A stretch of 64,000 nt of DNA from Defluviitaleaceae bacterium (GTDB lineage: Bacteria > Bacillota > Clostridia > Lachnospirales > WRAX01), in the NCBI GenBank assembly GCA_009784575.1, contig WRBK01000004.1, positions 1 to 64,000 of the forward strand, written 5' to 3'. Both the position numbers and the translations under genes were made by a program. Positions 17,103 to 25,686 of this stretch are shown one piece after another (position 1 is the first letter of the stretch; each line of letters starts with the position of its first letter). The notes beneath the pieces were generated by a model that saw nothing but the letters and a program-made list of their open reading frames with translations, searched no databases and was not told the origin of the DNA.

Positions 17103-18383
17103 TTGAAACTAACCATTGGCAATATTAGAATTACTAATATTGTACTGGGTGAGCAGAGCAAAGTCGAAAGCGGCACACTCTATGTAAACCCAAAGGAGCT
17201 GGAGGCAGTGGTGCTAGAAGATAGCAATATTGTTTCTGTAAAATTTGATGTGGCAAAGCCAGGTGAGAGTACCCGCATAACGCCTGTTAAAGATGTTATT
17301 GAACCACGCACAAAAGCACAAGGTGAGGGCGGCATGTTTCCTGGCGTTATTGCCAAAGTTGATACTGTTGGTAGTGGCGTGACACATGTGCTAAAAGGTG
17401 CTGCGGTTGTCACTGTAGGTAAGATTGTTGGCTTCCAAGAAGGCATTATCGACATGACTGGTCTAGGGGCGGAATATACACCGTTTTCTAAGACTATCAA
17501 TCTTGTGATGGATTTTGTGCCGCGCGATGGTCTTGCTGCTCATGATTATGAGAAATCATTGCGTCTTGCTGGTCTTAAAGCCGCATCATGGCTAGGGGGC
17601 TTGGGTAAAAATGTAAAACCTGATGAAGAGATTGTTTATGATTTCTCATCTGTGACTGAGGGCATCAAGAAATATCCTGACCTTCCGCGTGTGGGCTATG
17701 TGCAAATGCTACAATCCCAAGGTCTTTTGCATGATACCTATGTTTATGGCGTGGATATGAAGCAGTCTTTGACAACGATGATTTGCCCAACAGAGGTATT
17801 TGATGGAGCAATTATTAGCGGTAACTGTGTTTCTGCTTGCGATAAGAACACCACTTATCATCATCAAAATAATCCTGTCGTAACTGACCTTTTTGCGCGG
17901 CATGGTAAGGATTTGAATTTTGCTGGTATGATTATTACAAATGAAAATGTGTATCTTGCTGATAAGGAGCGTAGCAGTGATTGGACGGCAAAGCTTGTTG
18001 CTATGATGGGCTTTGACGGCGTTATAATCTCTCAAGAGGGCTTTGGTAATCCTGATACTGACCTTATCATGAACTGCAAGAAGGTTGAAGCTCTAGGTGT
18101 TGATACGGTTATCATCACTGATGAATATGCTGGACGTGACGGCACAAGCCAATCTCTTGCGGACGTTGACGTATCTGCAAATGCCGTGGTTACAGGCGGC
18201 AATGCTAACCAAGTTATTACTTTGCCTAAGTTGGACAAAGTTATCGGCACGCAAGAGTATGTAGATGTGATTGCTGGCGGCTTTGAAAACAATGTGCAAG
18301 CCGACGGTAGCATAGTTGTTGAAATTCAAGCCATTATCGGTGCTACAAACGAAATGGGCTTTAACAAAATGTCTGCACGATAA
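17103..18383 (+). CDS. grdE: Glycine reductase component B, proprotein GrdE
   Basis: Predicted protein of 426 aa with a TTG start and GGAGGG 6 bases upstream. In this family the proprotein is cut before a cysteine that becomes a pyruvoyl group. Here SGNCVSACDKNTTYHH places this cysteine at residue 242, preceded by Asn241, the same position as in characterised GrdE. The pyruvoyl group forms a Schiff base with glycine, so GrdE with selenoprotein GrdB makes protein B specific for glycine. All key residues are present. Confidence 0.96.
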   Translation: MKLTIGNIRITNIVLGEQSKVESGTLYVNPKELEAVVLEDSNIVSVKFDVAKPGESTRITPVKDVIEPRTKAQGEGGMFPGVIAKVDTVGSGVTHVLKGAAVVTVGKIVGFQEGIIDMTGLGAEYTPFSKTINLVMDFVPRDGLAAHDYEKSLRLAGLKAASWLGGLGKNVKPDEEIVYDFSSVTEGIKKYPDLPRVGYVQMLQSQGLLHDTYVYGVDMKQSLTTMICPTEVFDGAIISGNCVSACDKNTTYHHQNNPVVTDLFARHGKDLNFAGMIITNENVYLADKERSSDWTAKLVAMMGFDGVIISQEGFGNPDTDLIMNCKKVEALGVDTVIITDEYAGRDGTSQSLADVDVSANAVVTGGNANQVITLPKLDKVIGTQEYVDVIAGGFENNVQADGSIVVEIQAIIGATNEMGFNKMSAR

Positions 18384-18385
18384 AA

Positions 18386-19606
18386 ATGGCAACGCGCAGT
18401 ATTATCCATGTGGATATGGATGCGTTTTTTGCCGCGGTGGAGATTTTGCATGACCCATCGCTTGCTGGCAAGCCGCTTATAATAGGTGCTTTGCCGCATG
18501 AGCGCGGCGTAGTGGCTACATGCAGCTATGAGGCTCGCGTATTTGGCGTTCGTTCCGCTATGAATATCAAAGAGGCATATAGGCTATGTCCGCATGGGAT
18601 TTATATGCATCCGAATGGTGGCAGATATGTGGAGGCATCTCGGCAGATTCATAAAATTTGGGATGATTATACAGATTTGGCGGAATATGTTTCTCTTGAT
18701 GAGGGATATTTGGATGTTACACATAGTGCGCATTTGTTTGGTGGAACTTCAAAAATTGGTCACGAGATAAAAGAGCGTACGCTTGATGAAATTGGGCTTT
18801 CGTGCTCTGTGGGCATTGGTTATTCTATGATGAGTGCTAAAATTGCCAGTGAAGAAGGCAAGCCTGGTGGCATTTTTGAAATTGCGGATGCGGAAGCTCT
18901 GCAACGGCTGATTATAGACCGCAATGTGCGTGTGATATATGGTGTTGGGGCTAAGTCGGCAGAGGTATTAGCGAAAAATGGCATACAAACTGTGCGAGAT
19001 ATTTTGGCTAATGTGGATAAAGTTCGTGACCTATTGGGCAAGCATGGGCATGATATTGTTCGGCTGTCAAACGGTGAGGATGTAAGGCGCGTGGCTACAC
19101 CGTCAAAGTCAAAATCTATTGGCAAAGAACATACATTCCAAAAGGATGTTACGGATTTTGAATATCTGCGTGATTCTTTACGGCTTATGGCAAAGCGGCT
19201 TAGCTTCAAGATTTGTATGGGTGGGCTTTCTGCCAAGACAGTTACGCTAAAGGTTACGTACGGCAATATGAAGCAGATAACGCGTAGCAAGACTGGCTCA
19301 CATGTTAGCAGCACGCGTGAGATATTTGAGATTGTGTCGGCTTTGCTTGATAAGGTAGAACGGCGACCTGTGCGGCTTGTGGGGATTAGCCTTGGTGGTT
19401 TGATGAATGAGTCTGTGGAGCAGATTAGTTTGTTTGATGCAGGAGCTGGCGACCAAAAGCTGCCCCTACAAGAGTTACTGTTAGAACTACATTATCGCTA
19501 TGGGTTAGACAAGATTGGCACGGCTCAGGAGATGTTGGCGCGTGAGAATTTGCGGGAACACTCTGGTGATGAAATAGAAGAAGATGGATTTAATAAACGA
19601 ATGTAA
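18386..19606 (+). CDS. dinB: Y-family DNA polymerase IV
   Basis: Predicted protein of 406 aa. Palm motifs HVDMDAFFAAVEI and SLDEGYLDVT carry the catalytic Asp/Asp-Glu residues. Helix-hairpin-helix, thumb and little-finger regions follow. It performs low-fidelity translesion synthesis. It starts 2 bases after grdE and ends 39 bases before grdB without its own visible promoter or terminator, so it would be co-transcribed with glycine reductase. This is not a normal member of grd operons, and base use looks like its neighbours. Confidence 0.95.
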   Translation: MATRSIIHVDMDAFFAAVEILHDPSLAGKPLIIGALPHERGVVATCSYEARVFGVRSAMNIKEAYRLCPHGIYMHPNGGRYVEASRQIHKIWDDYTDLAEYVSLDEGYLDVTHSAHLFGGTSKIGHEIKERTLDEIGLSCSVGIGYSMMSAKIASEEGKPGGIFEIADAEALQRLIIDRNVRVIYGVGAKSAEVLAKNGIQTVRDILANVDKVRDLLGKHGHDIVRLSNGEDVRRVATPSKSKSIGKEHTFQKDVTDFEYLRDSLRLMAKRLSFKICMGGLSAKTVTLKVTYGNMKQITRSKTGSHVSSTREIFEIVSALLDKVERRPVRLVGISLGGLMNESVEQISLFDAGAGDQKLPLQELLLELHYRYGLDKIGTAQEMLARENLREHSGDEIEEDGFNKRM

Positions 19607-19645
19607 ATAACATCAGAATCAAGAAACATAAAGGAGGAAAGAGAC

Positions 19646-20956
19646 TTGCTAAAGATTTTGCATTATATTAATCAATTTTATGGCGGCATAGGCGGCGAAG
19701 AACACGCTGGACATCTGCCAGAAATGCGCGAAGGAGCTGTGGGTCCTGGCACTGCTTTTGCGGCGGCTTTCGGCGCAGATGCGACTATTACGCATACAAT
19801 TATTTGCGGCGATTCTTATTTTGGTGAAAATTTGGAAGAAGCCAAAAAGACTATACTTGAAATGGTGCGCGGTGTAAAACCAGACCTGTTTTTAGCTGGC
19901 CCTGCTTTTAATGCGGGACGTTATGGCGTGGCTTGCGGTACTATTTGTGATGCTGTTAAAGAAGAGCTTGGCATACCTGTTCTTACGGGCATGTATATAG
20001 AAAACCCAGGCGCAGAGATGTTTGTAGATAAAATGCATATTGTTTCTACAAAAGACAGTGCTGTTGGTATGCGTGATGCTGTGCCGAAAATGGCTAAACT
20101 TGCGCTAAAGCTTGCCCGTGGCGAGAATATCGGTGCGTCTATTGAAGAGGGTTATATGCCTGGCTATATGCGTGTTAATTTCTTTGAAGAAAAGCGCGGT
20201 AGCGAGCGTGCTGTAGACATGCTTTTAGCTAAAATGAAGAAAGAACCATTTACAACAGAGTTTCCAATGCCTGATTTTGACCGCGTTGAGGCGTTGCCAC
20301 CTGTTTTGGACATATCTAAAGCCAAGATTGCTTTGGTGACATCTGGCGGCATTGTGCCAAAGGGTAATCCTGATAGAATTGAGGCATCTTCTGCTTCTAA
20401 GTATGGCGAATACGATATCGCTGGCGTGGATGACCTTACAGAGGCAACATACGAAACAGCGCATGGCGGTTATGACCCAACCTATGCAAATGTGGACTCT
20501 GACCGCGTTTTGCCTGTGGATGTATTGCGTGAAATGGAAAATGCTGGCAAGATTGGTTCTTTGCATAACAAATTTTATACCACAACAGGTAACGGTACGG
20601 CTGTTAAATCCTCTGCGGCATTTGCTATTGAGTTTGCGGCTAAACTAAAGAATGATGGTGTTGATGCTGTTATTCTTACCTCTACCTGAGGTACATGTAC
20701 TCGTTGCGGTGCAACGATGGTTAAAGAAGTAGAGCGCGCGGGCATTCCTGTTGTGCATATTTGTACAGTAACACCAATATCGATGACAGTAGGCGCGAAC
20801 CGCATTGTTCCTGCTATTGCTATTCCTCATCCGCTTGGTAATCCAAAGCTAAGCATGGCTGAGGAAAAAGAAATCCGCACGAAAATTGTGGAAACTTCTC
20901 TGCAAGCATTAGCTACGCCTGTTGATGGACAGACTATATTTGAAGTGAAGTATTAA
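19646..20956 (+). CDS. grdB: Glycine reductase component B selenoprotein GrdB (Sec)
   Basis: Predicted protein of 436 aa read through an in-frame UGA at 20687-20689 (codon 348). The two track ORFs (19646-20689 and 20717-20956) are one gene. The site reads LTST-U-GTCTRCG, the GrdB U-x-x-C-x-x-C motif, and the downstream part (TVTPISMTVGANRIVPAIAI) is fully conserved in kind. TTG start with AAGGAGG at 19631-19637. With GrdE it converts glycine to a form passed to the GrdA selenol. Confidence 0.96.
20687..20716 (+). promoter_or_regulatory. Candidate bacterial SECIS hairpin of grdB
   Basis: Immediately downstream of the UGA, CGTTGC-GGT-GCAACG (20702-20716) forms a perfect 6-bp stem with the GGU loop about 20 nt past the UGA. 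This is the distance and loop type SelB recognises. Confidence 0.65.
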
Positions 20957-20968
20957 AATTTGATTGCG

Positions 20969-20994
20969 GGAGCGGTCGTAAAATCGACCGCTCC
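20969..20994. repeat. GC-rich palindrome between grdB and trxB
   Basis: GGAGCGGTCG-taaaat-CGACCGCTCC is a perfect 10-bp stem with no T-tract, so it is more likely an mRNA-processing or stabilising hairpin, or a REP-like repeat, than a terminator. It resembles the element at 1822-1840 (shared CGGTC/GACCG core). Confidence 0.6.
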
Positions 20995-21020
20995 GAAGCA
21001 ACCATAAATAGGTGATTATT

Positions 21021-21956
21021 ATGGAAAATATCTATGACGTTATAATTCTTGGCGGTGGACCTGGCGGGCTTTCTGCTGGTCTTTATGCAGGGCGCAGCCG
21101 CCTGAAAACACTGCTTATTGAAAAAGCCTTTGATGGTGGGCAGATAGCAACCACAGCCGAGATTGAGAATTATCCTGGGCAGATGGAACATGATTCTGGA
21201 CCTAGCTTGGTAGAGCGCATGAGTGCGCAGGCTACAAAGTTTGGCATAGAAAAGGTATATGAGACCGTTGAAGAAGTGAAGCTTGAAGGTGCTGTAAAGA
21301 TAGTTAAGACTTCTGAAAATACCTACCAAACAAAGACTATTATCATTGCTACAGGCGCAAATCCACGCCCAATTGGCTGCCCAGGTGAAAAAGAGCTTGT
21401 TGGCAAGGGCGTAAGTTATTGCGCTACCTGTGACGGTGCTTTTTTTGAAGATTTGGAAGTATATGTAATCGGTGGCGGTGATACTGCTGTAGAAGAGGGC
21501 GTATACCTTACACGATTTGCTCGCAAGGTCACAATTGTGCATAGACGCGATGAGCTACGTGCTGCAAAATACCTTCAAGAACATGCCATGGAAAATCCTA
21601 AGATAGACTTTATGTGGAATAGCGTGGTTGTGGAAGTTAAGGGCGACGAGATTGTCGAGGGCATGGTTGTAGAGGACACCAAGACAGGCGAAAGGCGAGA
21701 AATAATGGCAGATGATGAAGACGGCACATTCGGCATTTTTGTATTTGTTGGTTTCTTGCCGAACTCTGGTCTGTATGAAGGTCAAATAACCATGCAAGAC
21801 GGCTATATTGTTACTGATGAAGATATGCGCACTAATATTGACGGCGTTTTTGCTGTGGGTGATATACGTGTGAAGAGCCTTCGCCAAGTGGTAACTGCGG
21901 CGGCTGATGGGGCTATTGCGGCTACTCAGGTAGATAAGTACCTTATGGGGCATTAA
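21021..21956 (+). CDS. trxB: Thioredoxin reductase
   Basis: Predicted protein of 311 aa from ATG 21021 (AGGTGAT upstream). It has the FAD-binding ILGGGPGGLSAGLYAG, the redox dithiol CATCDG, an NADPH-binding VIGGGDTAVEEG and the C-terminal FAD motif AVGDIR. It passes electrons from NADPH (or a related donor) to the TrxA encoded next. In grd operons this pair regenerates the reduced GrdA selenoprotein. Confidence 0.95.
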   Translation: MENIYDVIILGGGPGGLSAGLYAGRSRLKTLLIEKAFDGGQIATTAEIENYPGQMEHDSGPSLVERMSAQATKFGIEKVYETVEEVKLEGAVKIVKTSENTYQTKTIIIATGANPRPIGCPGEKELVGKGVSYCATCDGAFFEDLEVYVIGGGDTAVEEGVYLTRFARKVTIVHRRDELRAAKYLQEHAMENPKIDFMWNSVVVEVKGDEIVEGMVVEDTKTGERREIMADDEDGTFGIFVFVGFLPNSGLYEGQITMQDGYIVTDEDMRTNIDGVFAVGDIRVKSLRQVVTAAADGAIAATQVDKYLMGH

Positions 21957-21978
21957 TATTGATTTAGGAGGATGAAGC

Positions 21979-22296
21979 ATGTTAGAATTTAACAAAGAAA
22001 ATTTTGCTAGTGAAGTTTTAGAAGCATCTGGCAAAATATTCGTTATGTTTTCTGGGGCTGGTTGAGCTCCGTGTGCGGCTATTAAGCCCTTCGTTGTAGG
22101 TTGCAGCGAAAAATACGGCGATAAAATAAAGTTTGGCACAGTGGACACAGGTACAAATAAGCGGTTGGCTATTGGGCAAAGAGTTATGGGCATACCTACA
22201 TTTGTTGTCTATGAAGGCGGCGAAAAGATAGAGACCCTTGGAAAAGATGATACAACAGAGACTAATATTGAAGCTTTGATAGAGCGTCATATATAA
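21979..22296 (+). CDS. trxA: Selenocysteine-containing thioredoxin TrxA (Sec)
   Basis: Absent from the ORF track because of an in-frame UGA at 22063-22065 (codon 29). Read as Sec it gives a 105-aa thioredoxin: MLEFNKENFASEVLEASGKI, then FSGAG-U-APC, FGTVDTG and the cis-Pro loop GIPTFVVYEGG. The UGA replaces the first cysteine of the CxxC site (U-A-P-C), and the Trp usually before it is Gly. AGGAGG at 21967-21972. It presumably transfers electrons from TrxB to the GrdA selenoether intermediate. A nonsense mutation is less likely because everything after the UGA remains thioredoxin. Confidence 0.9.
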
Positions 22297-22319
22297 TAGG
22301 CGTAAAGGAGGCTACAATC

Positions 22320-22457
22320 ATGAAAATACTAAAAGCTTTAGGGTTAATGCTTTAGGGACTGTTAGCCTTGTTTATATTTGGCTACTCATCTGGAGCGGAT
22401 TGGAGAAGCGCAAGGGTGAAATCTCCGACTGTGAGAAGGTTTGATTCAGGTATGTGA
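22320..22457 (+). CDS. Small ORF with internal UAG between trxA and grdA
   Basis: ATG 22320 follows a consensus AAAGGAGG (22304-22311). The frame reads MKILKALGLML, then TAG (22353-22355), then GLLALFIFGYSSGADW and on to a TGA at 22455. The hydrophobic stretch runs across the amber codon, as if one 44-residue signal-anchor peptide had been interrupted. Possibilities are an 11-residue leader peptide, a nonsense-mutated small membrane protein, or UAG readthrough. TAG is an ordinary stop in this window (cheR, cheA, ackA and grdC end in it), which argues against general recoding. Confidence 0.4.
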
Positions 22458-22508
22458 TGAGTATAGCCTACTGAAATGTAAATTCTTATATAAAGGAGGA
22501 ATATAAAA

Positions 22509-22979
22509 ATGGCAATTTTAGCAAACAAAAAAATCGTTGCCATTGGCGACCGTGACGGCGTGCCAGGTCCAGCTATCGAAGAAGTTGTAAAGACGGCTGG
22601 CGGCGAAATCGTGTTCTCTTCCACAGAGTGCTTTGTCTGAACGGCCGCTGGTGCAATGGACTTGGAAAATCAAAAGAGGGTTAAAGAGCTATCTGAAACC
22701 CACGGTGCAGAAAATGTAGTTGTTATCCTTGGTGCCGCCGAAGGCGAAGCATCTGGCATAGCAGCAGAAACCGTGACAGCAGGCGACCCTACTTTTGCAG
22801 GACCATTGACAGGGGTCTCGTTGGGACTCAAAGTATATCATATTTGTGAAGAAGAAATTAAAGCAGAAGTTGATGCTGGCGTGTATGATGAACAGGTTGG
22901 CATGATGGAAATGGTATTGAATTTGGACGAGATAGCGGCAGAAATGCAATCTATCCGCAGTCAATACACAAAATTCTAA
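22509..22979 (+). CDS. grdA: Glycine reductase selenoprotein A GrdA (Sec)
   Basis: Predicted protein of 156 aa read through UGA at 22638-22640 (codon 44). The site is TECFV-U-TAAGAMD, the GrdA C-x-x-U redox motif. The track shows only the part after the UGA. AAAGGAGG at 22493-22500 sets the ATG at 22509. The selenol accepts the carboxymethyl group from protein B, and GrdC/GrdD then split off acetyl phosphate, leaving an oxidised Se-S bond that thioredoxin reduces. Confidence 0.97.
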
Positions 22980-22992
22980 AAGAATTAATTTG

Positions 22993-23019
22993 GGCGGGCT
23001 TAATATGCCCGCCTGTTTT
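22993..23019 (+). terminator. Weak intercistronic hairpin after grdA
   Basis: GGCGGGC (22993-22999) and GCCCGCC (23007-23013) enclose a 7-base loop and are followed by TGTTTTC. It looks like a partial terminator or attenuator that would let grdA, needed in excess, be more abundant than grdC and grdD. Confidence 0.55.
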
Positions 23020-23034
23020 CAAATGGAGGTTTAT

Positions 23035-24564
23035 ATGAATTCTGTGATAAAATCAGTGGCGTATACGCTAACACATGCGCCTGATTTGGTGATACATGCA
23101 GGAACAACGCAAACAACAGAGCGCATTGTTAATCCTGAAAGTGAGTATTTGGTTGCTTTGCCTAAGGCTTTGCGCAAATACGAAGATGCGGTGAACTATC
23201 CGCCGAATCAAACATATATAGGTGGTATGACACCAGCAGATTTGGAAAAGATATCCATGCCATGGTATGAAAATGGCACAAAATCTGATAGATTCGGCAA
23301 GTTTGGGGAAATCACTCCGCAAGAAGAGTTGTACTTGGTCATGCAGATTTGTGATTGCTTTGATTTGGTTATGCTAGAAGCAAGCTTTGCGGCTGGTGCG
23401 GCAAAGCAGATAGAGAGTCATCCGCTTTTTACTGATGAAATTAAGGCTCGCATAAAGCCTGGCACAGAGATTGCGGTTATTGAAAATGAAGTAAAAGAAA
23501 ATGGGGCAGAGGGCTTGTATCACGACAACAAGCTTGTGGGCTGTGTGAAAAAAGCGCATAGTATAGACGAAAATCTAAGTGCTCATGTAATTCTTGAAAA
23601 TCTTGTGTCGAAGTCTACATCTGTGATATCTATGATGAATCTTGTGAAAAACAGCGGCATAAACATTGCTTCTGTGGATTGTGTAATAGATTGTTCAGAA
23701 GAAGCTGTGGGCGATATGAACCAGCGCGGTGGTGGTAACCTTGCTAAAGCATCTGCTGAAATTGTGGGCTTTACGGGCGCAACTGGCTTTGACGTGCGTG
23801 GTTTTTGTGCGGCACCTGTTCATGCTATTATTACAGCGGCATCTTTAGTAAAATCTGGCACATACAAAAATGTGATTGTTACTGCTGGTGGTAGCACTGC
23901 GAAGCTGGGTATGAACGGCAAAGACCATGTGAAGAAGGGTCTGCCTGTGCTTGAGGATGTGCTTGGCGGATTTGCTGTACTTATAAGTGAAAATGATGGA
24001 ATCAATCCAGAGATACTTTCTGAATATGTTGGTCGCCATGTGGTGGGTAGCGGCTCTAGCCCACAGGCCGTTATCACGGCTCTTGTGACTAATCCGCTTG
24101 ATGCTATGGGCATCAAAATTACTGATGTGGATAAGTTCTCGCCAGAAATGCATAATCCTGATGTTACAAAGCCTGCGGGTGCTGGTGATGTACCAGAATC
24201 TAACTATAAGATGATTGGTGCGCTTGCTGTTAAGCGGGGCGAACTAGATAGAACAGAGCTGCCCAATTTCGTGACAAAGCACGGCATGGTGGGCTTTGCG
24301 CCTACACAGGGTCATATACCTTCTGGCATACCATATCTTGGCTTTGGACGTGAGGACATTTTAGAAGGGAAAATTACGCGAACTATGATAGTGGGCAAGG
24401 GTAGCTTGTTTCTTGGGCGCATGACGAATCTCTTTGATGGTGCATCATTTGTGGTTGAGAAAAATAGCGGCACTACTGATACTGGTAGCATATCTGAAGA
24501 GCAAGTGAGGTCGCTTATTGCAGAAAGCTTGCGTGATTTTGCGAAAAGTCTTGGGGGTGAATAG
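23035..24564 (+). CDS. grdC: Glycine reductase component C, beta subunit GrdC
   Basis: Predicted protein of 509 aa from ATG 23035 (ATGGAGG upstream), close to the 512 aa of known GrdC. The C-terminal two thirds have a thiolase/FabH-like fold (DCSEEAVGDMNQRGGGNLAK, AATGFDVRGFCAAPVHA region). With GrdD it takes the carboxymethyl group from GrdA and releases acetyl phosphate. Confidence 0.95.
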   Translation: MNSVIKSVAYTLTHAPDLVIHAGTTQTTERIVNPESEYLVALPKALRKYEDAVNYPPNQTYIGGMTPADLEKISMPWYENGTKSDRFGKFGEITPQEELYLVMQICDCFDLVMLEASFAAGAAKQIESHPLFTDEIKARIKPGTEIAVIENEVKENGAEGLYHDNKLVGCVKKAHSIDENLSAHVILENLVSKSTSVISMMNLVKNSGINIASVDCVIDCSEEAVGDMNQRGGGNLAKASAEIVGFTGATGFDVRGFCAAPVHAIITAASLVKSGTYKNVIVTAGGSTAKLGMNGKDHVKKGLPVLEDVLGGFAVLISENDGINPEILSEYVGRHVVGSGSSPQAVITALVTNPLDAMGIKITDVDKFSPEMHNPDVTKPAGAGDVPESNYKMIGALAVKRGELDRTELPNFVTKHGMVGFAPTQGHIPSGIPYLGFGREDILEGKITRTMIVGKGSLFLGRMTNLFDGASFVVEKNSGTTDTGSISEEQVRSLIAESLRDFAKSLGGE

Positions 24565-25686
24565 ATGGAGGCCACAATCAAGAAAATTATCGCAAAGACC
24601 TTTGATGAACTGGCTACAGGGCTTGAAACTGGTAGCTTTGGTGGCGCGCCAAAAATTGCGCTAATGGGTGTTGGTAGTGAGCATGGCGAGGCAGAGATGC
24701 AAGAAGGTGCAGACATGGCGGCTTCACGCGGACTTGAGGCAAAATTCATAGGTGGTGTAACGGAAGCCGAAGCAACAGAGATAATTGAAAAGATGCTGAA
24801 AAGTGGCGAGGCTGATGGTGCCGTTGCTATGCACTATACTTTCCCTATTGGTGTTGCTACTGTAGGTAAAGTTGTGACACCTGCTACGGGTCGTTCGCTT
24901 TATATCACCACAACCACGGGTAGCTCTGCTACAGACAGAGTTGCGGCAATGGTGCGTAATGCTATATATGGCATTATTGCGGCTAAAGCTAGCGGAGTGG
25001 CGAATCCTTCCGTAGGTATTTTGAACATAGATGGCGCAAGGCAAGTAGAGCGTGCATTGCGTGAGATTGCAGACAATGGTTATAATATAAACTTCGCACA
25101 ATCCAAGAGGTCAGACGGTGGCGTGTTTATGCGCGGCAATGATGTTTTGAACAATCCTTGCGATGTACTTGTTTGCGATTCTTTGACAGGCAATGTATTG
25201 ATGAAGCTGCTATCCGGCTTTACAACAGGCGGTAGCTACGAAGCCACAGGCTTTGGATATGGCCCTGGTATAGGCGAAAATAGCGACCAATTGGTGCTGA
25301 TTGTATCACGTGCATCTGGCGCACCTGTGGTTGCAGGTGCTATGGAATACGCGGCACAACTGGTAAAAGGTGATTGGAAAAAGGTGCTAAAGGCGGAGTT
25401 TGCGGCAGCAAATGCGGCAGGCTTGCGGGCTGTTCTCGAGAAAATCACAGAAAAATCTGCGCCTGTTGCCACTGAAACTGTTGTTGCCCCTCCAAAAGAG
25501 ATTGTGACAGCCGAGATTTCTGGCATAGAGATTACAGAGCTTGACGATGCTGTGAATGTGTTATGGAAAGCATCTATCTATGCTGAAAGCGGCATGGGTT
25601 GCACAGGACCGATTGTACTTGTAAATGAAAGTAAACTAGAAACCGCACAGAAGATACTGAAAGATGCAGGATTTGTGAGCGAATGA
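24565..25686 (+). CDS. grdD: Glycine reductase component C, alpha subunit GrdD
   Basis: Predicted protein of 373 aa with a PlsX-like fold. Near the C-terminus, ESGMGCTGPIVLVNE carries the conserved cysteine (residue 346) that forms the acetyl-thioester in protein C before phosphorolysis to acetyl phosphate. The ATG follows the grdC stop without a gap, and the stop overlaps the selA start, so translation is coupled across grdC-grdD-selA. Confidence 0.95.
   Translation: MEATIKKIIAKTFDELATGLETGSFGGAPKIALMGVGSEHGEAEMQEGADMAASRGLEAKFIGGVTEAEATEIIEKMLKSGEADGAVAMHYTFPIGVATVGKVVTPATGRSLYITTTTGSSATDRVAAMVRNAIYGIIAAKASGVANPSVGILNIDGARQVERALREIADNGYNINFAQSKRSDGGVFMRGNDVLNNPCDVLVCDSLTGNVLMKLLSGFTTGGSYEATGFGYGPGIGENSDQLVLIVSRASGAPVVAGAMEYAAQLVKGDWKKVLKAEFAAANAAGLRAVLEKITEKSAPVATETVVAPPKEIVTAEISGIEITELDDAVNVLWKASIYAESGMGCTGPIVLVNESKLETAQKILKDAGFVSE

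Noticed and set aside
22353-22355. Pyrrolysine at the UAG of the small ORF
   Set aside because: No pyl genes in the window, and TAG is used as an ordinary stop by several genes here. Kept only as a readthrough question.
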